NCBI RefSeq assembly: GCF_030867095.1 | Contig: NC_081824.1 | Location: 238,168,719-238,232,718, forward strand | Length of the DNA: 64,000 nt | Source of the DNA: Alligator mississippiensis | Taxonomy: Eukaryota; Chordata; Crocodylia; Alligatoridae | Direction of reading: 5' to 3' | Shown here: positions 26,901-55,369 of the stretch, in pieces | Layout of the letters: each line of letters begins with the position of its first letter | Numbering within the stretch: position 1 is the stretch's first letter | Notes under the pieces: generated by a model | What the model was told of the DNA's origin: nothing | Databases searched by the model: none | Seen by the model: the letters and a program-made list of their open reading frames with translations, nothing else | Position numbers and translations under genes: made by a program

Positions 26901-28868
26901 CACCACCACCCTGTGCTTGTGTGTACTGTCTGCTGCTGGTGAGTACCAAAATTGCCTTGTAACAAGTGGTAGAAATGGGTCTGGGGGTCAGTACAGTTGA
27001 GGTCTTGGAACGTATCCCTATTTGTTATATAGCAAAGTGGGTTTTCTTTATGCAAATTTGAGTTATGCACCGTTTTCCAGGAACCCATGTACCGCATAAA
27101 GCGAGGGAAACCTGTATTTAAAGCTTGATGTTCTGTGAAGAGAAGAAACAAAAATACCTAGACCTAATACCCACGGCGGAGACGGGTGCGCGCAGGCCCC
27201 GCTCCCACCCTTCAGCCGGCCCCACATGGCGGCCGCGGGAGGCCTCGTGCCGCCCCGGGCTATCGCTTCCGCCCGTGCCGGCCCAAGCGGGGGACGGATG
27301 GGCAGGCGGGCGGGCGTCCTGCTGCCCAGCACTGCGGTGCTCGGGCCCGGACAACCCCGCCTGCAGGCCCCGCGGATGTATTGGGGTCCGGGGCAGGTAG
27401 AAGAGCGGAGGCCCCCCACAGCCCGCTCTACGCACGGACATGTGGGCTTCTGTGCAGAACAGCCCGGCCCGGCCGGCGGTGGGGTCACATGCCCGCCTCG
27501 GCTTCTCCTCCCCCAGAGGGCGAGTGCAGGCTGTGGGCTCGGGTCTCTCTGCTGCACTGCCTTTGCCCCGGGCCCGCGACAGCCCCGTACCTGTTGTGGG
27601 AGGCACAGCTCATGGCCCCCACTCTTGCTGGGCTGACAGCAGGGGTGGGGCCAGCGCAGTGCTCCTGGGGCAAAATCAGCAGGACAGAGAGAGCCCACAG
27701 CGAGCAGACCACATCTCTTCCATGCACAAATTTGGGAGGGCACTGGGGGGCGGACATAGTGGTTGGGAACTGCACTCCATCCCTCCACGCACCCAGATGA
27801 GTAGCCTGTGGCCCCATCCTGCTCCCAGCCCGGATCCTATGCTGCACCCCCAGTCCCTGCCCCACTACTACAGGCCTGATCTGCTGATGAGCTAATTCCA
27901 GCTTGCCCCAAGCCCCTACCTTTCAAGTTCTGATTGATCCCCTCCTGGGATTTACTGCAGAATCCTCTCCTTATCCTCAGATCCATCCCTTTGGTCAGCC
28001 TCAGACTCACTGGAACCTTCTGCAACACAGCCATTGCTCTGCCTGCGAACCAGAAGAAACGGGCAGTAAAGGACTGAGTAGAATCCAAAGAGCTCGTAGT
28101 GAAATGGAAAGTGCGAGGTAGACATGCAAGATACCGCATAAGAAACAGAGTAATTCTCCATGCTGGAAGCTAGGACAAAAAAAGATGAGGTGATGACATT
28201 GCGATGGAACAGGATGCTGAGGGTCTAACAACAGAGCTTTAGAGGAACAGAAAACTGAACATATTAGTACTTGTGCCTGAACTTGCCCTGCCTGCACAGA
28301 GATGGAGAGTGATGCAACTTCCTAAGGACAATGGGACATGTAGCAACTGCATTTCACTTCTACTTTCAGCTGCCTTGGATTCAGTTCAGGCAGTACCACT
28401 TCTAGGACACGCACTAGGTTTTTATCTGACTTTCTGTACCCCAAAGGTCAGCACAGACTGAAGGCAGAGGTAAACAGGCAAAGAAGAAGTACACAGAAGA
28501 TGAGCCAGCTGTCTTGCTGGGTAGTAAAAGAAAAAAAAAAGGCATATCTAGCAGAAGTGAAATGAAGCCTGGGGGCAGCTTGTACTACACACAGCAAAAT
28601 GCTGAGTTACAAGGTCTTTGCCAGGCACTCTAAAACCACTTGCTTCGTGCCCCTCGACCGCAGGCTGGTTTTGCAAGGAGGAAGTCTCTTTTTTTTTTGT
28701 GGAAACTTCAGCCCTTTTACTACCTGCGTGGGCCCTGCTTTCAGTCCTTTTGAAAAGGAGAGGAAGGAAAGAGGGGCCCGAGCCCGACCGGCCGTGGGGC
28801 GGCTCCGTGGCGCGGTCTGAGCCCGCGGGACCGGCAGGGGGTGGGCACTCACCGGGCAGTCCCCACAT
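14864..28868 (-). CDS. FAM162A: FAM162A (HGTD-P/E2IG5), five coding exons
   Basis: The spliced product is 137 residues. Exons in coding order are 28868-28853, 28042-27920, 23830-23722, 19559-19451 and 14920-14864. All introns are GT-AG and the phases (1,1,2,0) join cleanly. The sequence contains the family core PTDWDKKILLWSGRFKK (about residues 58-74), IPETVSFEM (78-86), and one membrane helix (about 96-116, SYLMVVLTVLGCVAMVIQG). It ends in NLEKKAH. The basic, Ser/Arg-rich N terminus fits a mitochondrial targeting segment. In mammals the protein is a HIF-1-responsive mitochondrial pro-apoptotic factor. I chose the ATG at 28868 for length and Kozak context; an in-frame ATG at 28925 would add 19 residues. 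The human protein is 154 residues and continues past KKAR, so this C terminus is short. The head-to-head neighbour is MIX23, as in mammals. Identification comes from remembered family sequence, not a search. Confidence 0.95.
15542..15640 (+). repeat. unclassified repeat (TCTTTTATTAGACC family)
   Basis: Contains AGCTGTGTTGGTCTAAGGGA and GATATCTTTTATTAGACCA. Further copies lie at 36828-37380 and 45523-45890, and related tails at 46922-47035 and 56976-57068. The element at 15639-16384 is inserted in it. Confidence 0.6.
15639..16384. mobile_element. non-autonomous hAT element, GGTTCTCAACC-type ends
   Basis: The left end is CAGCATTTCTCAATTGG and the right end GGTTGAGAGCCACTG. The flanks are GATTAGTG and GGTTAGTG (7 of 8). 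The interior has a 17-G run (15931-15947) and the TTGCAGGCTGG module. Same family as 26170-26433 and 18879-19300. Confidence 0.85.
16400..18134. other. FAM162A intron 4, no recognised feature
   Basis: Mixed sequence without exon or clear repeat signatures. Confidence 0.55.
18143..18647. mobile_element. non-autonomous hAT element, TAGGCCTGTGC ends (short copy)
   Basis: The ends are TAGGCCTGTGCAAAG and CTTTGCACAGCCCTA, with an exact duplication CTAAGAAC (18135-18142, 18648-18655). The interior matches 10923-11947 but is about half as long. Confidence 0.92.
18879..19300 (-). mobile_element. non-autonomous hAT element, same family as 15639-16384
   Basis: The TTGCAGGCTGGAACTCTGCC hairpin and GGGGAAAGTCACAG block match 26170-26433 in reverse. 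The ends are decayed, so the borders are approximate. Confidence 0.65.
19451..19559 (-). CDS. FAM162A: FAM162A exon 4 (membrane helix)
   Basis: It encodes FEMIDAARGKLRVKV followed by the hydrophobic helix LMVVLTVLGCVAMVI and QGKQ. The acceptor is CTCATAAG and the donor GTGAGT. Human FAM162A has the matching LEMLDAAKNKMRVKIS block. Confidence 0.97.
19790..20020. repeat. possible MITE remnant (TTACTTGAATCTAAGATG)
   Basis: A left stretch with CTGAATTTAAGACAACCCC resembles a widespread vertebrate repeat with TAAGACGACCCC ends. A right border is not clear. Confidence 0.3.
20029..20130 (+). repeat. local direct repeat, copy 1
   Basis: ATCTGGCTCTTTCTAAAG, AGTCATCTAAACCAGGGGTT and AAGACTGGATCTGGTCTGTG recur in the same order at 20816-20915. 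Confidence 0.75.
20413..20660. mobile_element. hAT MITE, 248 bp
   Basis: The ends are CAGTGGTGCTCAAGCTTTGG and CCAAGGGTTGAGCACCCCTA. The flanking 8-mers are identical: TGCTAGAA at 20405-20412 and 20661-20668. The interior is GC-rich. Confidence 0.92.
20816..20915 (+). repeat. local direct repeat, copy 2
   Basis: Second copy, 787 bp downstream. The 20413-20660 MITE sits between the copies. Confidence 0.75.
21862..22425 (-). mobile_element. CR1 3' fragment in FAM162A intron 3
   Basis: On the minus strand it reads ERNQWRATLMIRSLGSMAYE and the 3' UTR; the tail on the plus strand is AGGGCTGGAAGGGACTTCAC. It ends near 21862. Confidence 0.8.
22490..22731. mobile_element. AT-rich MITE with TGGGTGCATCTACATG ends
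   Basis: The left end is TGGGTGCATCTACATGTGCG; the right end reads in reverse TGGGCATGTCTACACGTGC. The interior is rich in short ATTAATGCG/GCGCATT-type words. A related end is visible at 42171. Confidence 0.75.
22868..22965 (+). mobile_element. short CR1 3' fragment
   Basis: GGTTAGACAATCACTTGTTT and TTTGGATGAGGATATTTCTG resemble the CR1 3' UTR. The match is short. Confidence 0.45.
23005..23373. mobile_element. hAT MITE in FAM162A intron 3
   Basis: The left end is CAGTGGTCTCCAACCTTTTT and the right end, reversed, CAGTAGTCAGCAACCAG. The interior carries the CAGCAGATAAGT module forward (23097) and its inverse (about 23312). No exact target duplication is visible. Confidence 0.75.
23722..23830 (-). 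CDS. FAM162A: FAM162A exon 3
   Basis: It encodes the most conserved block of the family, HRPTDWDKKILLWSGRFKK and EDIPETV. The acceptor is GGATTTAG and the donor GTAAGT. It is 109 nt long, enters in phase 1 and leaves in phase 2. Confidence 0.97.
23960..24155 (+). mobile_element. CR1 3' end in FAM162A intron 2
   Basis: AATCTGGAATGGGTTTACAA, GGTCTTTAAGAGGAGACTGG and CTATTGAGGTCCCTTCCGAC are the CR1 terminal sequence. It lies about 130 bp from exon 3, in opposite orientation to the gene. Confidence 0.8.
24160..26160. other. FAM162A intron 2, mostly unassigned
   Basis: An old repeat scrap lies at 24745-24800. At 25250-25560, short words such as CCAGAACCGGGCCAGGAAGC and AAGCCAGATCTGGTATCCAG recur loosely, suggesting a repeat I cannot classify. 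Confidence 0.4.
26170..26433. mobile_element. non-autonomous hAT element, GGTTCTCAACC-type ends
   Basis: The left end is CTGTTTTCTCAACCTG and the right end GGTTGAGAACCACTG. Internal TTCCCCTTGCAGGCTGG and CCAGCCTGCAAGG form a perfect 13-bp stem (26284-26316). I see no clear target duplication. Confidence 0.75.
26555..27114. mobile_element. Tigger-type MITE
   Basis: The ends are CAGATTTCCCTTGCTTAATG and GCGAGGGAAACCTG; both flanks are TA (26553-26554, 27115-27116). Words such as TTATGCAAATTTGAG repeat near the ends. No coding capacity. Confidence 0.82.
27173..27866 (+). repeat. duplicated CpG-rich segment, copy in FAM162A intron 2
   Basis: Direct-orientation copy of 29217-29933 with a few short indels. 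Many differences are CG in the other copy changed to TG or CA here, for example CCGCGTGG to CCACATGG and GGACGTAT to GGATGTAT. The pattern suggests methylation-driven decay. It starts 57 bp after the Tigger-type MITE at 26555-27114. Confidence 0.85.
27920..28042 (-). CDS. FAM162A: FAM162A exon 2
   Basis: The acceptor follows a pyrimidine-rich tract ending TTCGCAG; the donor is GTAGGG. It encodes residues 6-47, including VSLRLTKGMDLRIRRGFCSK, which aligns with the human SLRLTRSSDLKRINGFCTK segment. The exon enters and leaves in phase 1. The duplicated CpG segment (27173-27866) lies directly downstream in intron 2. Confidence 0.95.
28853..28868 (-). CDS. FAM162A: FAM162A exon 1 (coding part)
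   Basis: ATG TGG GGA CTG CCC G, then a GTGAGT donor. It encodes MWGLP plus the first base of a Gly codon. The context before the ATG is CTCACC, with A at -3. This is the least certain exon because the N terminus varies between species. Confidence 0.8.
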
Positions 28869-28920
28869 GGTGAGGAAAAGATCCCGCACAGCTGCTCCTG
28901 GGCCCAGGCCGGGCTCCAAT

Positions 28921-28945
28921 GTCATGTCATGTCATGTCACGTCAC
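28921..28945. repeat. five GTCAT/GTCAC pentamers with an ACGTG core
   Basis: Three GTCAT units and two GTCAC units stand in tandem, followed by three CTGCC units (28946-28960). The junction gives CACGTCAC; on the minus strand this reads GTGACGTG, which contains the ACGTG core of hypoxia-response elements and a CRE-like half site. It lies about 55-75 bp upstream of the FAM162A ATG. Confidence 0.6.
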
Positions 28946-29034
28946 CTGCCCTGCCCTGCCCCTCCCTCCTGCTCGTGCGCAGGCCGAGCTGAGCCGAGGG
29001 TGAATCAGTGTGTGGCAGGACCGGGGGCGGGGCC

Positions 29035-29046
29035 TGCGCGTGCGCC
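29035..29046 (+). promoter_or_regulatory. NRF-1-like site
   Basis: TGCGCGTGCGCC matches the palindromic NRF-1 consensus (YGCGCRTGCGCR) at all but the last base. It lies 76 bp upstream of the MIX23 ATG. Confidence 0.6.
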
Positions 29047-29093
29047 GTGACCGCGCGATCCCTGGTTGCACGCACCGGCCGGCCCGCCCCCCG

Positions 29094-29098
29094 ATTGG
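29094..29098 (-). promoter_or_regulatory. inverted CCAAT box (NF-Y type)
   Basis: ATTGG on the plus strand, in the context CCGATTGGCTGG, 24 bp before the MIX23 start codon. The flanks suit NF-Y. Confidence 0.5.
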
Positions 29099-29121
29099 CT
29101 GGCGGCTCCCGCCCCCCCAAC

Positions 29122-49871
<20,750 letters not shown>

Positions 49872-50077
49872 TGCAAGGATGTTTCCCATGAAGGTGGTCT
49901 ACAATCATGACCAAAGTTGGAAGACATTGGGCAAACTGTATGGGACCTTTCTGGAACCAGTAGAACCCAGTCTCATTTTGTTTTCACTTAGCTGGAATCT
50001 TAAGTTTAAATGATTCTCTTAATTGAGAGAAACCAACTTCTGTTTTGTACAAAATGTGTGAAACCACTTTTATAACT

Positions 50078-50083
50078 AATAAA
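50078..50083 (+). promoter_or_regulatory. MIX23: MIX23 poly-A signal
   Basis: AATAAA lies 207 nt past the stop codon. A CA microsatellite (50131-50152) starts about 50 bp further on. Confidence 0.8.
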
Positions 50084-50130
50084 ATGATTTTCAGATGGGA
50101 TCTGATATTGGCATCTTTTCTTAATTTCTT

Positions 50131-50152
50131 ACACACACACACACACACACAC
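50131..50152 (+). repeat. CA microsatellite
   Basis: Eleven AC units, just past the MIX23 poly-A site. Confidence 0.95.
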
Positions 50153-50351
50153 CCCTTGGAGCCGTGGTACCTCATTGAGAAGTACAGCTCTGGATCTGCC
50201 CTATTCATATGCTCTCCCTTTGCTGGCCACCAAGTGGGGGCTGGAGGGGAATTTCCCCCCTCCTATTGCTACAGGGCTGGGTGGGGGGGCCAGTTGCCAC
50301 ATTCCTCACCAGTGTTGGGTGGTAGTGGCAGCCCAGGCTGGGGCTGGGAAT

Positions 50352-50895
50352 GGAGCTGTGCCAATGCCTCTGCTGGCACTCATACGTTAGGGTTCCAGCC
50401 AGTCCCTTTTCCTTCTCCCCGATCCATGCCTTTGGGGTTACAACTGGGTTTTGCCTCCCACCGCAGTCAGCATGGACTTGTGGGGGCTTTGCCTTCCCCT
50501 GTGTCTGAGGGAAGGCACTAGGCCTGGGGTTTCTCCCATGTGTTTAGCTCCCCTCAGAGCAGCAGGGAAGCACAGCCAGCCCTCGTCCCCCTGCCTTTTC
50601 TGGGGCATTGCCAGCAACTCTCGGGGCCTTGGAGCACTAGGCCTGGTGGATGTACAACAGCAGCACTGGGTGTTGATGGCAGCACAGGATGGTGATGGGG
50701 ATAGAGCTGTGCCAATGCCCCTGCTGGCTCTCACAACCAGAGGTCCTAGCCAGAGGGTCCTGTCCCCTTCCCTCCTCCCTGATCCTTGCCTTTGGTGTCA
50801 GGAAGGGGTTTTCTTTCCCACCTCAGTCAGCATAGATTGGAGGGTGCTTTGCCTTCCCCTGTGGCTGGGGGTAGGGCACTAAGCCTGAATCCCTC
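50352..50895 (+). repeat. GC-rich 352-bp unit, one full and one partial tandem copy
   Basis: The block starting GAGCTGTGCCAATGCC at 50352 recurs at 50704. It then has CACTCATAC, GATCCATGCCTTTGGGGT, TCAGCATGGACTTG and TTTGCCTTCCCCTGTG in the same order. A third copy lies at 53635-53990. Confidence 0.8.
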
Positions 50896-50999
50896 ATCCT
50901 GTCAAGGGCTGTGAGTGAGCGAGCCCTGTGGGCTATGTAAATGTTGGGGTAGGGAGTGGGGTTCATGTTGGTGTTTGAGAAGCCAGTGGCCCCAGTGTG

Positions 51000-51260
51000 G
51001 GCAGGCCCCCATTCTGCCTGCTGGATCACAGGAAGTTGCTGCTGCCAGCTGGGGCCAGTGGCAGCACCAATCTTCCTGGTACTTGGTGCAGACTGCGCCC
51101 AGCGCCAGTCCCAGGTAGCAGGAGCAGCTTCATGTGATCCAGTAGGCAGATCAGGGGCCCGCACCCCTGGGAGGAGTCCAGCACAACCCTGTAGCCCTCC
51201 TGAGGGTGCGGGCGGGCCCCCAATCTGCCTGCCAGATGACAGGAGGCTGCTGCTGCCAGC
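51000..51260. repeat. direct-inverted-direct triplet of a ~50-bp GC-rich block
   Basis: GCAGGCCCCCATTCTGCC with CTGGATCACAGGAAG at 51000-51045 recurs inverted at about 51110-51162 and direct again at about 51207-51260. Confidence 0.65.
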
Positions 51261-51599
51261 CGAGATTGATGCTGGGCGCAGCCCGCACCCGGCACAGCTC
51301 CAAGGAGCTGAGCCCGATGGCAGAAGGCAGCGCTTTGCTTCCCACCACCGGGCTGAGTTCCACAGGGCTGCTAACCACTGGGAGCTCAGCCTGGTGGCGG
51401 GAGGTGGTGCGCAGCACCGGCTCTGCTTGCCTCCCGCCCTGGGCTGAGCTCCATGGGGCTGGTGGAGCGGTTTGGAGTGCAGCCTGGTGGTAGGAGGTGG
51501 GGAGAGCCAGGGCTGCGCTCCCCACTGGGCTGAGCCACCTGGGGCTGCAGAGCCACTTGGAGAGCAGTGCTGGCTCTCCCCTGCCTCCCACCACCTGGC

Positions 51600-51768
51600 T
51601 GCTTTGAAACTTGAGACATTCTGACACTTTCGAAACATTTCGATTGCCCTCATTTCGTTTTGAAGCTGTTTCAGTGCTTTTTGTTTCATTTGGATTTTGC
51701 TGTTTCAAGCTTGAAATGCATCGAAACAGCTTTGAAATGAAACACTTGGCAAAATTTCACACAGCCTT
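51600..51768. mobile_element. right end of a hAT-like element with TTCGAAACA repeats
   Basis: TTTCGAAACATTTCG, TCGAAACAGCTTTG and the end CAAAATTTCACACAGCCTTG resemble the subterminal repeats and end of the TAGGCCTGTGC family, but with different internal words. The left end was not found. Confidence 0.45.
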
Positions 51769-51769
51769 G

Positions 51770-51930
51770 GGGGTCAGACTCGATGATCTATTGAGGTCCC
51801 TTCCGACCCTAACATCCATGAATCTTAACTGCTGTCAAATCCCCCCTCAGTCTTCTCTTCTGCAGGCTCAATAATAAGTCCAGTTCCCTCAGCCTTTTCT
51901 CTGCCCAGTCTCCTAACCATTTTTGTGAGC
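51770..51930. mobile_element. two CR1 scraps joined tail to body in opposite orientation
   Basis: At 51770-51823 there is a plus-strand CR1 tail (CTATTGAGGTCCCTTCCGAC). It passes directly at about 51824 into a minus-strand CR1 piece (CCCTCAGTCTTCTCTTCTGC) that ends by about 51930. Confidence 0.65.
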
Positions 51931-52181
51931 CTTTCGTTGTGTGTGAACCATGTTTATTTCTGCCTGTGTGTTTGTGTGTGCTATTTTCTTCTGCCTCTAT
52001 GTGCATGTCAGTGTGCCATGTACGTTTCTGCCTATCTCTGTGTGTGTTTGTGCTGTTTCTTCCAGCCTGTGTGTGCATGCACGCGTGTGCTGTTTGTTTC
52101 TGTCTGTGTCTCTTTGCACACGCTGCTTATTTCTGCCTGTCTGGATGTATGTGTGCTGTGTTTCTCCCTGTTGTGTTGTAT

Positions 52182-52218
<37 letters not shown>

Positions 52219-52410
52219 GTGTCTTTCTGCCTGTGTGCATGTGCTGTGTTTTGTTCATGTGCATGTGCGAGCATGTGAGTGAGAGCCGTGTGTGTGCGTG
52301 CGCACGTGTGTGAGAGATGCTGGGTTTGTTTCTGCCTGTCCCCCTGTGTGTGCTGTTTGTTTCTACATGTGTGTGTGGATGCCATGTTTGCTGTTTGGTC
52401 AGACACTGAC
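51930..52410 (+). repeat. TG-rich minisatellite, about 35-bp unit
   Basis: About ten degenerate units of the form TGTGCTGTTTGTTTCTGCC plus a variable TGTGTG tract. A pure TG stretch occupies 52186-52212. Open frames here (Cys/Val-rich) are by-products of the repeat. Confidence 0.8.
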
Positions 52411-52729
52411 AGAGAATGTAGGCTGCTGGGCAATGCACATTTTGCAGCCTGGGGTGAATGACCAGAGCAGTGTTCAGAACACAGGGTGCATGATAAGGAG
52501 ACATCTCAGGAACTGGGGTGGAAGGATGCTGGGCAGTGTGGGGAACTGATAGGGTTACCTTGATGAGCCTGCCCTTGCTTTGTGGGGAAGAAGTAAGAAT
52601 GCATAATGCTGGCCGAAGCCCATTTTTCAGCTGTGCTGGATCTGTTTCCCAAAAGTGGGTGCAGCCTAAAGAGAGCTCATGCCTGAACATGTCAGGCATA
52701 AAACTGCATACTGCTGAGCACAAATGACG

Positions 52730-53030
52730 CGTGCCCCTGGAGGCTGGGGAGCACAGCAACCACCCGCAGGTGGTGGGGGTGTGGCAGCAGCAAGCAGGGA
52801 GCTCCCACAGGTGGCTGCAGTGCTGTCAGCAACTGGGAGAAGGACAGGGGACCCGGGGTGGTGAGCACTGTCCAGTGATTGGCAACCTCCCGCAGATGCC
52901 ACAGACTTGAAGTGGGGAGCGGCAAATGTCTGCAGGCAGCATTTGCAGCGCTTCTTTTAGGAGGTGCACTGCCAATCTCAGTGGATGCACATGCACCCGC
53001 TTGCACTCCCTACATGTCGCCAATGCTGCT
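52730..53030. repeat. GC-rich internally repetitive element, second copy
   Basis: Shares the CGCAGGTGG, GCAGTGCTGTCAGCAACTGG and GGATGCACATGCACCCGCTT-type blocks with 480-930. A small further piece lies at 54655-54690. Confidence 0.6.
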
Positions 53031-53634
53031 GAGACCAGATGAAAGTGGGCAATAGAGATGAAGAGACAGTGCAAAAGCCAGCTATGCTGGGCAGTGTCAG
53101 GAGAACAGAGCAGTTTGCCTTCCACCCAGTTCAGCTGAGTTCTTAAGATGACTTCATACAGGGACCTGAAAGTGAGAAACCTTTGGCATATGGTAATAGG
53201 GAGTGTAGGTGTGAACATGTCAGGCTAAAGGCTGTCTCTCTCACAACTGACCTTCAGCTGTGCACAGCTTGAATGCAGAAGTGCACACAGACCCCTGCTG
53301 ATGAATGCTTGGTGGCAACAGTGCATAGTATTTCAAAGAAGGTTTGGGAAAATACCACTGGGCATACTGGTGTAAGGGGAGGAGAAAAAATTCTTAGAAA
53401 AAGGGACCCCAAGGGTATAAGTTAAATTAAAAAATTAAAAGCCACTATTGTTCTTTTTGTGTGTATAAAATTTCACAGATTAACAAATGCCTTGTGGCTG
53501 GCAACTGTTGAGGATGTCTGTATTTGCCCCTGATGTGTGTGTTTGCCCCTTGAGGGTTTGTGAGTGCTGGTGAGGGCTGTTTCCACCTGCTTCAGCAGTG
53601 CTAGGTGTTGGCAGCTGCTCAGATTCGGGCTGTG

Positions 53635-53990
53635 GATGGGGCTGTGCCAACACCCCTGCTGGCACTCACACCCAAGGGTCCCAGCCATAGTGTCCTGTCC
53701 CTCCCCTTGCTATCCAATCCCTGCCTTTGGGGTCATTAGGGCATTTTCCCTCCCACCCCGATCAGCATGGGGGGGGGGGAGGGAGGATGCCTCCCCCTGA
53801 GGCTGGGGGCTGGGCACTACGTCTGGGATTTCTCTGGTGTGTTTAGCTCCCCTCCCAGCAGCAGGGGAGGCATGGCCAGCCCTCATCCCCCCCATCTCCC
53901 TGCTGCATAGCCAGCAGCTCTCAGGGCCTTGGTGCAATGGGCCTGGTGGGTGTGCAACAGGGCTGTTGGGTGGTGTCAGCACAAGCTTGG
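53635..53990 (+). repeat. GC-rich 352-bp unit, third copy
   Basis: GGCTGTGCCAACACCCCTGC, CTATCCAATCCCTGCCTTTG, GTGTTTAGCTCCCCTC and GGCCTTGGTGCAATGGGCCT follow the unit order of 50352-50703. Confidence 0.8.
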
Positions 53991-54694
53991 ACAAGGATGT
54001 GTGGGGGCTGGTCTGGAAAAGGACAGTGCTGTCTCTGGGGAGTGTCTGGCCTGGCTGGGACCTCTGCAGGGTTTGGCTTGTTCAGCTCTGCTGGGGCTCT
54101 GTGAGACACCAGGGACAATGGCCGTATATGTTATTCCTGCTGGTCCTGGGCCTGCCCCCCTGGTTCTCACTCCTCTGCCAGACAAAGGGAACAGTGCTTG
54201 AGCTAGATCATAAATGCTCTGCTGCTTCCTGGCAAAGATGAGCGTAAATTCCATTCCCGTTATCCAGAAGCAGCACCTGCCTTTTGCTTTTGGTCTTTGG
54301 TCTTACTGGCTCCTGTGTGCCAGAGGTCCTAGAGCAAACCTCTGTCTGGCATGTAAACCAATGTCCAGCACTTGGCCAACAAGGCCAGAGAAGCTCTGGC
54401 AAGAAGGATGACAGGGTCTTCTAGGAGCAAGGGCTGAGGGGGCTCTAGGCCAGAGCTGGGGGAGCAAGATAATGGAAGCCAGAAGGCTAGGCTCTGGGGA
54501 TGAAAAATTTCAGGCCTAGGGGAATGAGAAGATCTGAGACTTAGGGAGCAGTTGGCAGTCTTTGTGGACCCCTTGTCTTTGTCTGCCTTAACTGAGGCAG
54601 TGTCTCCCAAGTCCCAACCTCTGCTGTCTAACAGAAGGCTAGGCTGTGGGGGTGCCGACACCACTGGCGGCATCTGCAGGTGGTTGCCAATCGC

Positions 54695-55365
54695 TGGACT
54701 TGTTGGTTACAGTGGACAATAAGCTGAATACGAGCCAACAACATGCCCTTGTTGCAAAGGCGGCAAACAGCCTACTAGATGGCATTAGTAGGAGAATTGC
54801 CAGCAGATCAAGAGAAGTGATTATTTCCCTCTCTTCACCACAGGTAGGCCACATCTGGAGTGCTGTGGCCAATTTTGGGTTAAGCCCCCAATACAGAAAG
54901 GAAGTGGAGAAATTGGAGAGAGTCCAGCAGAGGGCAATGAAAATGGTTAGGAGGCAGGGGCACATGACTTATGGGGAGAGGCTGAGGGAGCTGGACTTAT
55001 TTAGTCTGGAGAAGAGAAGACTGAGGGAAGATTTAATAGCAGCATTAAACTACCTGAAGGATGGTTCTGAAAAGGATGGAGCTAGACTGTTCTCAGTGGT
55101 GGCAGATGACAGAACAAGGAGCAATGGGTCTCAAGTTGCATCAAGGGCAGTTTAGGCTAGATATTAGGAAGACTTTCTTATTAGGAGGGTAGTAAAACAC
55201 TGGAACATGTTACCCAGAGAGGCTGTGGAGGTTTTTAAGACCCACCTAGACAAAGACTTGGGTGGAATGATGCAGTTGGGGACAGTCGTACTTTGAGGAC
55301 GGTGTTGGATTAGACCTAGGTGACCTCCTGAAGTCCCTTCCAACTCTAATTATCTATGATTTCTA
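54695..55365 (+). mobile_element. CR1 3' portion
   Basis: The translation shows VTVDNKLNTSQQHALVAKAA, KEVEKLERVQQRAMKMVRRQ and YGERLRELDLFSLEKRRLRE, then the 3' UTR and the AAGTCCCTTCCAACTC tail. Confidence 0.85.
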
Positions 55366-55369
55366 TAAA

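Larger units (their letters stand above)
28869..29121. promoter_or_regulatory. shared bidirectional CpG-island promoter of FAM162A and MIX23
   Basis: Only 253 bp separates the two start codons. The stretch is GC- and CpG-rich and I see no TATA box. It contains a GC box (about 29021-29034), an NRF-1-like site (29035-29046), an inverted CCAAT box (29094-29098) and a forward CCAAT (28916-28920). These elements are typical of divergent housekeeping promoters, and NRF-1 is the classic regulator of nuclear genes for mitochondrial proteins. The CpG-rich stretch continues into MIX23 intron 1 to about 29660. Confidence 0.85.

Noticed and set aside
27063-27788. Long open frame of 241 codons on the minus strand, and similar ones at 28937-29668
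   Set aside because: They lie in CpG-rich DNA with few stops on either strand, in the duplicated segment. Composition is Pro/Gly/Arg/Ala-rich with no domain, and the true exons are in other frames.
50823-51689. 288-codon minus-strand frame
   Set aside because: GC-rich repetitive DNA, low-complexity composition, overlaps inverted repeats and a hAT-like end; no recognisable domain.
51925-52278. Cys-rich open frames resembling a secreted or toxin-like peptide
   Set aside because: They are translations of a TG-rich minisatellite in three frames.
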